DNA of 64,000 nucleotides from Vespertiliibacter pulmonis (GTDB lineage: Bacteria; Pseudomonadota; Gammaproteobacteria; Enterobacterales; Pasteurellaceae), in contig NZ_CP016615.1 in assembly GCF_013377275.1 (NCBI RefSeq), positions 310,001 through 374,000 of the forward strand. Direction: 5' to 3'. A model generated the notes under the pieces. The model was not told the origin of the DNA. It searched no databases and was given only the letters and a program-made list of their open reading frames with translations. Below are positions 1 to 11,927 of the stretch, one piece after another. A program made the position numbers and the translations under genes. Positions within the stretch are counted from its first letter, which is position 1; the number at the start of each line of letters is the position of its first letter.

Positions 1-2
1 CG

Positions 3-692
3 GAAAGTCGCAATATTGGTGTAGCTAATGCAAATTATGAATGGTTACTATTCTTAGATGATGACGATCGCTTTCAACCAAATAAATGTGAACTATTAGC
101 TAAAACGATTGATGACTTTCCTGAGATAAATTTTATCTATCACCCAGCAAAATGTATTATGGTAAATGAAAATTTTACTTATCTTACTCACCCCTATCAA
201 AATATTGATGATATTACGCTAGATAATATCTTAAAAAGCAATAAAATAGGTGGTATGCCAATGATAGCAATAAAAAAATCACTTTTTGAAGATGTAGGTG
301 GCTTATCGACAGAGCTTCTTTCATTAGAAGATTATGACTTTATTTTAAAAGTTATTTTGAATAAAAAATTTAAACCTAAATATATTGAATTTCCTTTAAC
401 GCAATGTACCTTTCATACAAATAGATCAAGTGTTTCAACTAATATAAAAAATACAGAAAATGCAATCCAATATATCTTTAAAAACTATGTCAAGACAGAT
501 CAGCAACAATTAAATTTTGAGTTTAATTCACTTTATATATTAGCTTATCCTTATATTATGAACTTATCAAGAAAAGCTGCAAAATACTATTTTTTTATAT
601 TTAAGAAAAGCCTAAATATAAAATATCTTGTGATTGCATTCATTACATTTATTTCACCTAAACTTGCAATTAATTTAAAAAGGTTTATTTAA
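3..692 (+). CDS. Glycosyltransferase family 2 (partial, 5' end outside window)
   Basis: The reading frame is open from the first bases of the window, so the start lies upstream; about 229 residues are visible. The fragment has the GT-A fold signature LLFLDDDDRF near visible residue 20, the DxD-type metal and nucleotide-sugar site. Further on is the acceptor-side block LSLEDYDFILKV, with the ED pair that often holds the catalytic base in family 2 enzymes. It probably adds a sugar to lipooligosaccharide, capsule or another surface glycan at the cytoplasmic face of the inner membrane. Donor and acceptor cannot be read from sequence. Its stop overlaps the next glycosyltransferase start (TAATG), so the two are likely translationally coupled. 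The C-terminus is basic and hydrophobic, as in membrane-associated GT2 enzymes. Confidence 0.85.
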   Translation, partial: ESRNIGVANANYEWLLFLDDDDRFQPNKCELLAKTIDDFPEINFIYHPAKCIMVNENFTYLTHPYQNIDDITLDNILKSNKIGGMPMIAIKKSLFEDVGGLSTELLSLEDYDFILKVILNKKFKPKYIEFPLTQCTFHTNRSSVSTNIKNTENAIQYIFKNYVKTDQQQLNFEFNSLYILAYPYIMNLSRKAAKYYFFIFKKSLNIKYLVIAFITFISPKLAINLKRFI

Positions 693-1501
693 TGAAATTT
701 TCAGTATTAATGTCTTTATATATTAAAGAAAATCCTGATTATTTAACCCAATGTTTTGAAAGTCTTGTGAAACAAACAATACAAGCAGATGAAATCGTAT
801 TAATTTTAGATGGCACAATTACGCCTGAATTAGAACAGATTGTGCAAAAATTTAGTCTGATTCTACCGCTTGTTATCTTTCGCTTAGAAAAAAATCAAGG
901 GCTAGGTAATGCTCTCAATTTTGGGTTAAAGCAATGTAAACATAGCTGGGTGTTTAGAATGGATACAGATGATATTTGTATTCCTGAGCGTTTTGAAAAG
1001 CAAATTAAATTTATTAAACAATATCCTGATACCATTATTCTAGGTGGACAAATTGCTGAATTTGGACAAACTATCAATGATATTGTGAGCTATCGCTATG
1101 TACCAACAGAGCATAATTCTATCATTAAATTTACAACTAAGCGTTGCCCTTTTAACCATATGACCGTTGCCTATCAGAAAAATATCGTACTCGCCAACGG
1201 TGGCTATGAAGATTTGCAAGAAGATTACTATCTTTGGATAAAACTCGTTGCGCTAGGTAAGCCCGTTGCAAATTTAAATGATATTTTAGTCTATGCTCGG
1301 GTTGGAAATGGTATGGTTAGCCGTCGTAGAGGGTTAAAACAAGCTAAAGCCGAATGGCGCTTATTCAAACTAAAACGAAAATTAAGCATACAAAATACCC
1401 TATCAGGTTTTGCTACCTTTTTATTGCGTGCATTACCACGCTTACTGCCGACATCAGCCTTGAGCATTATTTATCAATTAACTCGGAAACAATTAAAATG
1501 A
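692..1501 (+). CDS. Glycosyltransferase family 2, AmsE/WcaA-like
   Basis: A complete 269-residue GT2 enzyme starting MKFSVLMSLYIKENP, typical of the AmsE-like group of exopolysaccharide and LOS glycosyltransferases. The nucleotide-sugar site is visible as FRMDTDDI near residue 92, and the acceptor-side motif as GGYEDLQEDYYLW near residue 170. It starts on the stop codon of the preceding glycosyltransferase (TAATG) and its stop overlaps the maf start (ATGA). The three genes are therefore probably one translationally coupled operon. Function is inferred as surface glycan assembly at the inner-membrane cytoplasmic face; the sugar specificity is unknown. Confidence 0.88.
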   Translation: MKFSVLMSLYIKENPDYLTQCFESLVKQTIQADEIVLILDGTITPELEQIVQKFSLILPLVIFRLEKNQGLGNALNFGLKQCKHSWVFRMDTDDICIPERFEKQIKFIKQYPDTIILGGQIAEFGQTINDIVSYRYVPTEHNSIIKFTTKRCPFNHMTVAYQKNIVLANGGYEDLQEDYYLWIKLVALGKPVANLNDILVYARVGNGMVSRRRGLKQAKAEWRLFKLKRKLSIQNTLSGFATFLLRALPRLLPTSALSIIYQLTRKQLK

Positions 1502-2088
1502 ACAAAATTTATCTTGCTTCTAACAGTCCAAGGCGTAAAGAGCTCATTAAACAGCTTGGGCTAGAATTCATTCAATTAGAGAGTGAAATTGATGAAACAC
1601 CATACTTTAATGAACCTGCTGATCGCTACTGTTTACGTTTAGCTATTGAAAAAAATAAAAAAGCACAAGCGGTCAGATCTGAGCAATATTTTGCAAATTT
1701 ACCTATTCTAACTGCAGATACCACTGTATCTATCGATCAAGAAATTTTAGGTAAACCTAAAAACACTGAAGATGCTATTGCAATGCTAAAACAGCTCTCT
1801 GGCAGAACTCACTACGTTTTTACCGCATTATGCGTTAGCTACAACGAACAACACTTTAGTTGCGTGCAGACCAACGAAGTTGAATTCAAAGTACTCACTC
1901 ACTCTGAAATTACCGCTTATGTTGCAACAGGTATCCCATTAGATAAAGCCGGAGCTTACGGCATTCAAGGCATTGGTGGCTGTTTTGTTAAACAATTATC
2001 TGGTAGCTTCACTGGAGTAATGGGTCTTCCACTTTATGAAACAGCTGAATTATTGCGACAATGTGGAATAAAAATTTTATCTAGCTAA
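1498..2088 (+). CDS. maf: Maf/YhdE-family nucleoside triphosphate pyrophosphatase
   Basis: The 196-residue protein starts MNKIYLASNSPRRKELI, the Maf signature, with the phosphate-binding SNSPRR block at residues 8-13, an acidic site in LTADTTV near residue 70, and the DKAGAYGIQG motif. Maf enzymes hydrolyse non-canonical or excess nucleoside triphosphates; the YhdE branch prefers dTTP/UTP and modified uridine nucleotides. Assignment to YhdE rather than YceF is by overall resemblance and is less certain than the family. I chose the ATG at 1498, which overlaps the glycosyltransferase stop as ATGA and begins exactly at the conserved N-terminus. A longer in-frame extension to 1354 lies wholly inside the upstream gene. 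The gene ends convergent with holA, overlapping it by 8 bp. Confidence 0.88.
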   Translation: MNKIYLASNSPRRKELIKQLGLEFIQLESEIDETPYFNEPADRYCLRLAIEKNKKAQAVRSEQYFANLPILTADTTVSIDQEILGKPKNTEDAIAMLKQLSGRTHYVFTALCVSYNEQHFSCVQTNEVEFKVLTHSEITAYVATGIPLDKAGAYGIQGIGGCFVKQLSGSFTGVMGLPLYETAELLRQCGIKILSS

Positions 2089-3106
2089 ATTGCAAGCAAA
2101 ATCGCTCTAGTTCCAACCAGATTTCATCACTAAACTCTTGTTTTATCTGTTTTTCAAGTTCTACGAGACACTGAATGAGTGTATAAAGTTTACGATAACT
2201 AAAACGATTAACTGCATTTTGATAATACATTCTGCGGTTTTGCCAAATCTTTAAGCGGTCAAATTCAGAGCGTAAATTGCCATTAAATAAAGGCTGATGA
2301 ATAGATATTGGTTGTGGTGATCGTGTAATTTCTAACAAGATCATTAGTTCTTTTTGTATTAGGCGTAATAGCACAACAGGTTGAACATTCTCATTTTTTA
2401 GGGAGTTTAGTACCCTTGTTGCTCTCCCTATTTTTCCCTCTAATAACGAATCAATCCATTGAAACGGAGTAAATTGGGCCGACCGCTCAATAACTTCTTG
2501 CACTTTAGCAACGCTAATTTTTTGCTGTGGAAATTGTAATTGTAGAAGCTGTAAAACCTGCTTGAGTGCTAATAAATTCCCTTCATAGCTGTAACAAAGT
2601 AATGATATCGCTTCATTTTCCAGTTGTAACTTCATTGTCTTTATACGCTGTTTTAACCATTGAGGTAATTTAGTAATATCTGGCGTTTGACAATGAATGA
2701 GCGTGGAATTATCAGCAATCTGACTAAACCAAGTTTGCTGTTCCATTACTTTAGTTAATTTAGGGAAATTCAGAATAAACAGTAAATCTGAGTGAGTTAA
2801 TGATAATAATTCTGTAAGCTGTTTTTTCTGAAAAGCCGTAATAGTCTCAGGAAAATTTAAAATTATAATCTGACGATTAGCAAAAAGCCCATAGGATTGG
2901 GCCTGCTCATACAAACTATCCCATTTTGTTTCATTACTAATAGTAAATTCATTTTTTTCATCAAATCCCTGCTTTCGGGCTATTTTTACAATACTATCTT
3001 TACTCTCGCCAATAAGTAATAAATCCTGCCCAACTAAAAGATAAAAAGGGCTTAGCCCTTTTTGTAAAGTCTGTTCAACTGCTTCAGAAAAAATACGCTG
3101 AATCAT
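2081..3106 (-). CDS. holA: DNA polymerase III delta subunit
   Basis: The 341-residue protein has the HolA layout: an N-terminal AAA-like domain starting MIQRIFSEAVEQTLQKG with PFYLLVGQDLLLIGES, then the three-domain delta architecture ending in a helical collar region. Delta is the wrench of the clamp loader: it binds the beta sliding clamp and opens it for loading on DNA. It lacks a P-loop, as expected. It follows lptE with a TAATG overlap, the same leuS-lptE-holA order as in E. coli, and overlaps the end of maf on the opposite strand by 8 bp. Length matches the family (about 340). Confidence 0.92.
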   Translation of the reverse strand: MIQRIFSEAVEQTLQKGLSPFYLLVGQDLLLIGESKDSIVKIARKQGFDEKNEFTISNETKWDSLYEQAQSYGLFANRQIIILNFPETITAFQKKQLTELLSLTHSDLLFILNFPKLTKVMEQQTWFSQIADNSTLIHCQTPDITKLPQWLKQRIKTMKLQLENEAISLLCYSYEGNLLALKQVLQLLQLQFPQQKISVAKVQEVIERSAQFTPFQWIDSLLEGKIGRATRVLNSLKNENVQPVVLLRLIQKELMILLEITRSPQPISIHQPLFNGNLRSEFDRLKIWQNRRMYYQNAVNRFSYRKLYTLIQCLVELEKQIKQEFSDEIWLELERFCLQFS

Positions 3107-3612
3107 TATTTGTTATGACTACCTAACTGTGCATTTAATCCCACCATTTTAACTAATAATTGACGAGACGCCTGTTCATACATTTGATGAATAATTGACT
3201 CTTTTTCTTCAAATTTTGCTAATGCTGCACGGGAGTCATCAAAAAATGTACGGTGAATTGAAACTTCTAATGGAAACTCACCTTTTTCTGGAATATTCAC
3301 TGTTGCCTTTACCATCAAACTCAATGATTTTTCTGCTTCACGAGCTTGTTTAAATACAGAAGCCACTTGCGAATGAAGTTCTGTTGAATTTAAACGTAAT
3401 GTTGCAACATGCGATGTATTTGGCGCCGAAATAAGAGAGATATTGTTTAGTAATAATTGATTACGTAGCACTCTAGACATATCACTATATTGATCCGCAC
3501 TTTCATAATGCAATGTACGCAACGCCTCAGGAAATAATTCATTATTTTTAAATTGCCAACCACAAGCAGTTAGAAATAGAACAAAAATAATAGACAGTCT
3601 TTTTATCATCAT
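3106..3612 (-). CDS. lptE: LPS-assembly lipoprotein LptE
   Basis: A 168-residue outer-membrane lipoprotein with a signal peptide and lipobox FLTACGW, putting the acylated cysteine at residue 17 (16 if the second Met is the start). LptE plugs the LptD barrel and helps deliver lipopolysaccharide to the outer leaflet. The conserved family feature seen is the block LRTLHYESADQYSDMSRVLR after the signal peptide. It sits between leuS and holA on the same strand, the conserved order that supports the call, and ends TAATG into holA. A terminator-like inverted repeat between it and leuS (3632-3665) may reduce readthrough. Confidence 0.9.
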   Translation of the reverse strand: MMIKRLSIIFVLFLTACGWQFKNNELFPEALRTLHYESADQYSDMSRVLRNQLLLNNISLISAPNTSHVATLRLNSTELHSQVASVFKQAREAEKSLSLMVKATVNIPEKGEFPLEVSIHRTFFDDSRAALAKFEEKESIIHQMYEQASRQLLVKMVGLNAQLGSHNK

Positions 3613-3631
3613 TTGATTATCCTTTTGGTAT

Positions 3632-3665
3632 AAATCCTCCCTTTTACAGTAAAAGAGAGGATTTT
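3632..3665 (-). terminator. Inverted repeat between leuS and lptE
   Basis: Two arms at 3632-3647 and 3650-3665 are nearly complementary (AAATCCTC / GAGGATTT plus an AT-rich inner stem), giving a hairpin between leuS and lptE. It is placed as an intrinsic terminator or partial attenuator of leuS transcription. The run of T after it on the minus strand is short, so efficiency is doubtful. Confidence 0.45.
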
Positions 3666-3685
3666 AATCATCTTTCTATAACGTA

Positions 3686-6271
3686 TTATTTAGCCACAAA
3701 GCTCAACATTTTAAACGGAACATAAATGACCTTGATGATCGTCAATCCATCTAAATGACGGCTTACATTTTCATCTGCAAGTGCCACTGTTTTCACTTCT
3801 TCTTCATTAGCTGTCGCTGACACCATAATTTTACCACGAACTTTACCATTCACTTGAACAACAACTAATTTCTCATCTTCTACCATTGCTGTTTCATCAG
3901 CTTTAACCCAAGGAGCAACATCAATACTGTTTTGATTGCCTAAAGCTTGCCATAGTTCGAAACAGATATGTGGTGTGATTGGATAAAGCATACGAACAAC
4001 AGCACTCAACGCCTCAGCCATTACCGCTTTATCTTGTGCCTCTACAAGCGGTGCTTTCGTCAATTTATTCATCAATTCCATAATCGCTGCAATAGCAGTA
4101 TTAAACGTTTGACGCCGTCCAATATCATCGCTCACTTTAGCGATTGTTTTATGGACATCACGGCGAAGCGTTTTTTGTGTTGCTGTTAGCAATGTAGGTT
4201 CTAAGGCATCTGTTGCTGGTGCTTTTTGGTATTCAAAGACTAAATTCCATAAACGACCTAAGAAACGTTTTGCACCTTCTACGCCTGATTCTTGCCATTC
4301 CAATGTCATTTCCGCAGGCGATGCAAACATCATAAATAGGCGAACGGTGTCTGCACCATATTTTTCTACCATTTCTTGTGGATCGATGCCATTATTTTTT
4401 GATTTTGACATCTTCGTCATACCTGTATGAACAAGTTCTCGTCCTTCTTTATCAACAGCTTTAATGATTCTCCCTTTTTCATCACGTTCTAATGTAACTT
4501 CTGTTGGGCTAACCCAAATACGCTCATTAGTTGGACTAGTATAATAGAACGCATCCGCCAACACCATTCCTTGACACAGTAATTTATCCGTTGGCTCATC
4601 GCTATTAACAAGCCCCGCATCACGCAATAATTTATGGAAGAAACGGAAATAAAGTAAATGCATTGTAGCGTGTTCAATTCCACCTATATATTGATCGACT
4701 GGCAACCAATAATTAGCTTCTTCGCTATCCAACATTCCTTCGTGATATTGTGGGCAAGTATAACGGGCGTAATACCACGATGATTCCATAAAGGTATCGA
4801 AAGTATCCGTTTCTTTTAACGCTGGCTGCCCATAATAAGTTGTTTTTGCCCAATTTGGATCAGCTTTAATTGGACTTTGCACCCCATTCATTACCACATT
4901 TTCAGGTAAAATAATCGGTAAATCTTCCAATGGAACAGGTACAACCTCCCCGCTTTCAAGTGTTAGCATTGGAATTGGTGCTCCCCAATAACGTTGGCGA
5001 GAAACGCCCCAATCACGCAAACGATAATTAACTTGACGTTTTCCTACCTCCATTTCTGTGAGTTTATCTGCAATACCATTAAATGCTTGTTCGAAATTTA
5101 ACCCATCAAACTCATCAGAGTTAATCAATGTACCGTGCTCGGTATATGCACCTTGACTGAAATCCCATTGTTGTCCATCAAGCGGTGCGATTACCTGCTT
5201 AATTGGCAAATTATACTTATGAGCAAATTCAAAATCACGTTCATCGTGAGCAGGAACTGCCATTACTGCCCCTGTGCCATAATGCATCAACACAAAATTA
5301 GCAACCCAAACAGGTACAAGTTCCCCTGTTAATGGGTGAATAGCAGATAGCCCCGTTGCCATTCCTTTTTTCTCCATCGTTGCTAATTCAGCTTCAGCAA
5401 CTTTTGTATTTTTTGCTTCTTGGATAAATTGTGTCAATTCAGGATTATTTTCTGCTGCCAACGTCGCTAATGGGTGAGCAGCAGCAACCGCTAAATAGCT
5501 CACACCATAAAACGTATCTGGACGAGTGGTATAGACGGTTACTTTTTCATCAAGATCTTTAAGATCAAATGTGATTTCAACCCCTTCTGAACGCCCAATC
5601 CAATTACGTTGCATTGTTTTTACCTGATCTGGCCATTCAGGTAATTTATCTAAATCAGTTAATAATTGTTCTGCATAATCCGTAATTTTAATAAACCACT
5701 GCGGGATTTCACGCTGTTCTACGGGGGTATCACAACGCCAGCAACAGCCTTCGTGAACCTGTTCATTTGCCAATACAGTTTCATCATTCGGACACCAATT
5801 CACCGTTGATGTTTTACGATACACTAACCCTTTTTTATAAAGCTCTGTGAAAAACCATTGCTCCCATTTATAATAATCAGGCTTACACGTTGCAATTTCA
5901 CGGCTCCAATCAAAACCAAATCCAAGCAGTTGTAACTGCTTTTTCATATATTCAATATTTTCGTAAGTCCATTTTGCTGGTGCGGTATTATTTTTGACTG
6001 CCGCCCCTTCTGCTGGTAAACCAAAAGCGTCCCAACCAAAAGGCTGTAATACATTTTTACCAAGCATACGTTGATAGCGAGATACAACATCACCAATCGT
6101 ATAATTTCGTACATGACCCATATGTAAACGCCCTGACGGGTAAGGGAACATAGAAAGGCAATAATATTTCTCTTTTGACGGATCTTTAACAGCTTTAAAT
6201 ACGTTATTATCAGCCCAATATTTCTGAACTTTTGGCTCAATTACATTTGGGTTATATTGTTGTTGCATCAT
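3686..6271 (-). CDS. leuS: Leucyl-tRNA synthetase
   Basis: An 861-residue class I synthetase that charges tRNA-Leu. The HIGH-type motif appears as [15 protein letters not shown] near residue 50 and the KMSKS motif as [10 protein letters not shown] in the C-terminal half. Between them lies the CP1 editing domain with TTRPDTFYG and the [13 protein letters not shown] block that hydrolyses mischarged tRNA. The frame is open to 6310, but I place the start at 6271: the sequence [13 protein letters not shown] matches family N-termini and AAGG lies six bases upstream, and the resulting length matches E. coli (860). The ATG three bases later is an alternative. It heads leuS-lptE-holA. Confidence 0.96.
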   Translation of the reverse strand: MMQQQYNPNVIEPKVQKYWADNNVFKAVKDPSKEKYYCLSMFPYPSGRLHMGHVRNYTIGDVVSRYQRMLGKNVLQPFGWDAFGLPAEGAAVKNNTAPAKWTYENIEYMKKQLQLLGFGFDWSREIATCKPDYYKWEQWFFTELYKKGLVYRKTSTVNWCPNDETVLANEQVHEGCCWRCDTPVEQREIPQWFIKITDYAEQLLTDLDKLPEWPDQVKTMQRNWIGRSEGVEITFDLKDLDEKVTVYTTRPDTFYGVSYLAVAAAHPLATLAAENNPELTQFIQEAKNTKVAEAELATMEKKGMATGLSAIHPLTGELVPVWVANFVLMHYGTGAVMAVPAHDERDFEFAHKYNLPIKQVIAPLDGQQWDFSQGAYTEHGTLINSDEFDGLNFEQAFNGIADKLTEMEVGKRQVNYRLRDWGVSRQRYWGAPIPMLTLESGEVVPVPLEDLPIILPENVVMNGVQSPIKADPNWAKTTYYGQPALKETDTFDTFMESSWYYARYTCPQYHEGMLDSEEANYWLPVDQYIGGIEHATMHLLYFRFFHKLLRDAGLVNSDEPTDKLLCQGMVLADAFYYTSPTNERIWVSPTEVTLERDEKGRIIKAVDKEGRELVHTGMTKMSKSKNNGIDPQEMVEKYGADTVRLFMMFASPAEMTLEWQESGVEGAKRFLGRLWNLVFEYQKAPATDALEPTLLTATQKTLRRDVHKTIAKVSDDIGRRQTFNTAIAAIMELMNKLTKAPLVEAQDKAVMAEALSAVVRMLYPITPHICFELWQALGNQNSIDVAPWVKADETAMVEDEKLVVVQVNGKVRGKIMVSATANEEEVKTVALADENVSRHLDGLTIIKVIYVPFKMLSFVAK

Positions 6272-7577
<1,306 letters not shown>

Positions 7578-7621
7578 ATAATACTACTACAAGATTTACT
7601 GACTTGTAGCTCTATTACTAA

Positions 7622-7660
7622 AAAACTGCACTACGCAAAATATGCAAGTGCAGTTTTTTT
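7622..7660 (+). terminator. gapA intrinsic terminator
   Basis: A perfect 11-bp stem, AAAACTGCACT (7622-7632) with AGTGCAGTTTT (7647-7657), followed by a T-run. A weaker inverted repeat (CTACAAG / CTTGTAG) lies just upstream. Confidence 0.85.
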
Positions 7661-7804
7661 TATAAATTAAAGGTACGATGTAACTATTACTCAAATAATA
7701 GTTAGATATAATTCTTATGATAAAAGATAGATGCCAAGTAATGTCTAATTTACTTACCTATATAGGTAATAATATCTAATCGATAGTAAAAGTTGGATAT
7801 AAAT

Positions 7805-7890
7805 TGGTGCCAGTGGTCGGACTCGAACCGACACGCTTATTCAGCGGCGGATTTTGAATCCGCTACGTCTACCAATTTCGTCACACTGGC
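7805..7890 (-). tRNA. tRNA-Leu (anticodon CAA)
   Basis: The minus strand reads GCCAGTGTGACGAAATTGG and ends in an encoded CCA. The acceptor stem pairs GCCAGTG with CACTGGC. The anticodon stem GCGGA/TCCGC encloses loop TTCAAAA, giving anticodon CAA for UUG codons. The long variable arm and GGTTCGAGTCC T-arm fit the class II leucine tRNA. Length is 86 bases including CCA. It stands alone between gapA and ubiA. Confidence 0.95.
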
Positions 7891-7987
7891 ATAGGAAGTG
7901 AAAGCTAATTATAGAAAATAATACGAATTATGCAAGCAGAAAATCGTATAACTAATTCGGTTGTCTTTATTTTCTACACTTAACATT

Positions 7988-8869
7988 TTAAAAAGGTTGC
8001 TGAAAATAAATTCCAACTAAAATTGAAATAAATACCCCCATTCCAACGTAATGATTGTTCAAAAATGATCTGAAACAAGCCTCTCGCTCACGAGTTTTAG
8101 TTAATTTACACTGGTAAATAAAAAGTGTTGCCGTAATCGCTAAAGCAATGTAATAACTGATATCAAAATGGCTTAAATAGCCATACATAACTAGAAAAAC
8201 GAGTGCTAAAAATTGTAACAATGCAATGATTTTATTGTCGTATTGAGCAAAAAGAATTGCTGTTGATTTTACGCCAATACGCAAATCATCATCACGATCG
8301 ACCATTGCATACTGTGTATCATAAGCCACTGTCCACATTAAATTTGCTAGAAAAAGCAACCAACATTCTATCGGTAGTGATTGCTCTACTGCACCAAATG
8401 CCATAGGAATTGACCAACCAAACGCCACACCCAATACTAATTGCGGTAAATGGGTAAAACGTTTCATAAATGGATAAATACAAGCAAGCCCAACAGCGAT
8501 AAATGACAATATTATCGTATAATAATTAAGCATCAATACTAAACAAAATGCGATTCCAATCAATACCGCAAATAACACTTTAGCTTCTAGTTCTGTTACT
8601 CGCCCTGTTGCAAGTGGTCTATTTGCGGTTCTTTTTACTTCACCATCAAAATGACGATCTGCATAATCATTGATAACACAGCCTGCCGAACGCATCACAA
8701 TGACACCTAAAGTAAAAATAATCAAAATTGATAATGGTGGAATACCATTAGCTGCCGTAAACAATGCCCAAAAAGTAGGCCACAACAATAAAAGTGTGCC
8801 AATCGGTTTATCCATTCGCATCAGTTGCAAATAAGCTAATCGCTTGTCAGGGGTAAAATGTTGTTTCAT
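7988..8869 (-). CDS. ubiA: 4-hydroxybenzoate octaprenyltransferase
   Basis: A 293-residue inner-membrane prenyltransferase that attaches the polyprenyl tail to 4-hydroxybenzoate in ubiquinone synthesis. Both metal-diphosphate motifs are visible: [16 protein letters not shown] near residue 70 and the [16 protein letters not shown] block near residue 185. The rest is a series of hydrophobic helices. The ATG at 8869 overlaps the glpR stop as ATGA, indicating coupling; an upstream TTG at 8884 would add five residues within glpR and is less likely. The pairing with glpR, a glycerol-3-phosphate regulator, seems to be positional rather than functional. Confidence 0.94.
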   Translation of the reverse strand: MKQHFTPDKRLAYLQLMRMDKPIGTLLLLWPTFWALFTAANGIPPLSILIIFTLGVIVMRSAGCVINDYADRHFDGEVKRTANRPLATGRVTELEAKVLFAVLIGIAFCLVLMLNYYTIILSFIAVGLACIYPFMKRFTHLPQLVLGVAFGWSIPMAFGAVEQSLPIECWLLFLANLMWTVAYDTQYAMVDRDDDLRIGVKSTAILFAQYDNKIIALLQFLALVFLVMYGYLSHFDISYYIALAITATLFIYQCKLTKTREREACFRSFLNNHYVGMGVFISILVGIYFQQPF

Positions 8870-9633
8870 TCTGTTTCGTTGCAAATATGAACTGTCACAT
8901 CACTATGGCTTAAATAATGATGAAGTTCTAAAGGAAGAGGGGTATCTGTAAATAAATACTGAACTTCTTTTAAATCACCTAATCGCACAATTGCATTACG
9001 GGAAAATTTTGAATGATCAGTAGCTAATACTACATTGCGAGCATTACGCATTAACGCTCGTTTAACTTGTACTTCGTGATAATCATAATCCATCATAGCA
9101 CCGTCTTTTTCCACAGCGCTAATACCCAAAATACAGTAATCTAGCCTAAATTGGTCGATAAAATCAACTGTCGCCTCACCAATAATACCACCATCGGCTC
9201 GCAACTCCCCTCCAGCAATAATAACTTGGCAATCTTCTTTTTGTAATAAAATATGGGCAGCATTCAAATTATTTGTTACTACTCGTAAATCTCGATGAGA
9301 AAGCAATGCATAGGCCACCGCTTCTGCAGTGGTACCAATGTCTATAAAAAGCGATGCACCATTGGGAATCATTTGTGCAACTTTCTTTGCTATCTGATTT
9401 TTTTGGTGGGAAAAAAATTGTTTACGCTCCGAGTAATCACTATTTTCGCTACTTGATGGCGATGCGGCGCCCCCATGATGTCGGCGAATAAGATTATTTT
9501 CGGCTAATTCATTCAAATCACGCCGAATTGTTTGAGAACTCACGTTCAACTCAGAAACTAGTTGTTCCGTACTCACATAGCCGAACTGATTTACTAATGA
9601 AATGATTTTATTATGCCGAATTGTCTGTTTCAT
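8866..9633 (-). CDS. glpR: Glycerol-3-phosphate regulon repressor, DeoR family
   Basis: The 255-residue DeoR-family regulator starts [20 protein letters not shown], with a helix-turn-helix at about residues 19-42 including [16 protein letters not shown], and the GGAASPSS linker. The effector domain has the sugar-phosphate motifs [15 protein letters not shown] and [12 protein letters not shown]. It closely follows E. coli GlpR over its length, so repression of glp genes with glycerol-3-phosphate as inducer is inferred. No glp target is in this window apart from glpE. Its stop overlaps the ubiA start. Confidence 0.88.
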   Translation of the reverse strand: MKQTIRHNKIISLVNQFGYVSTEQLVSELNVSSQTIRRDLNELAENNLIRRHHGGAASPSSSENSDYSERKQFFSHQKNQIAKKVAQMIPNGASLFIDIGTTAEAVAYALLSHRDLRVVTNNLNAAHILLQKEDCQVIIAGGELRADGGIIGEATVDFIDQFRLDYCILGISAVEKDGAMMDYDYHEVQVKRALMRNARNVVLATDHSKFSRNAIVRLGDLKEVQYLFTDTPLPLELHHYLSHSDVTVHICNETE

Positions 9634-9708
9634 TCCCCTGACCTATCTATTCACCATATTAAATTATATTTTTTAAGATAGCTGATTTTACAAATTTCTT
9701 CCATAAAG

Positions 9709-9726
9709 GACCGCTTACAAGCGGTC
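9709..9726. repeat. Uptake-sequence inverted pair (purB/glpR intergenic)
   Basis: GACCGCTT and AAGCGGTC face each other with a 2-base centre, an overlapping pair of uptake cores of opposite orientation. It can fold as a hairpin downstream of glpR's promoter region and upstream of the purB 3' end, and may help terminate purB transcription. There is no clear T-run on the minus strand. Confidence 0.7.
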
Positions 9727-9771
9727 AATTTATAAAATTTTCTTTCTTAAAACACGCTCACCTATTATATA

Positions 9772-11782
<2,011 letters not shown>

Positions 11783-11856
11783 TTTCTCAGTTATTTATTC
11801 AAAAAATAAGGGCTAAATATACCATTTATTCAAGAATTATTGAACCATAATAATTA

Positions 11857-11884
11857 TTGCCAAACCCAAACAACTCAGTAGAAT
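11857..11884 (+). promoter_or_regulatory. Candidate sigma-70 promoter of the Type ISP gene
   Basis: TTGCCA (11857-11862), a 16-base spacer and TAGAAT (11879-11884) lie 44 bases before the ATG at 11928. A good ribosome-binding site (AAAGG, ending at 11920) is seven bases from that ATG, so the message should be made and initiated even though the downstream frame is shifted. Confidence 0.5.
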
Positions 11885-11927
11885 ATGAACAATTTATTTA
11901 ATATAAATGGAAAATAAAGGTAAAATT

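Noticed and set aside
1354-1497. Longer N-terminus for Maf beginning at 1354
   Set aside because: It lies wholly inside the upstream glycosyltransferase and has no family similarity; the ATG at 1498 begins exactly at the Maf signature.
8869-8884. TTG start for ubiA five codons upstream
   Set aside because: The ATG at 8869 overlaps the glpR stop as ATGA and begins at the usual family N-terminus.
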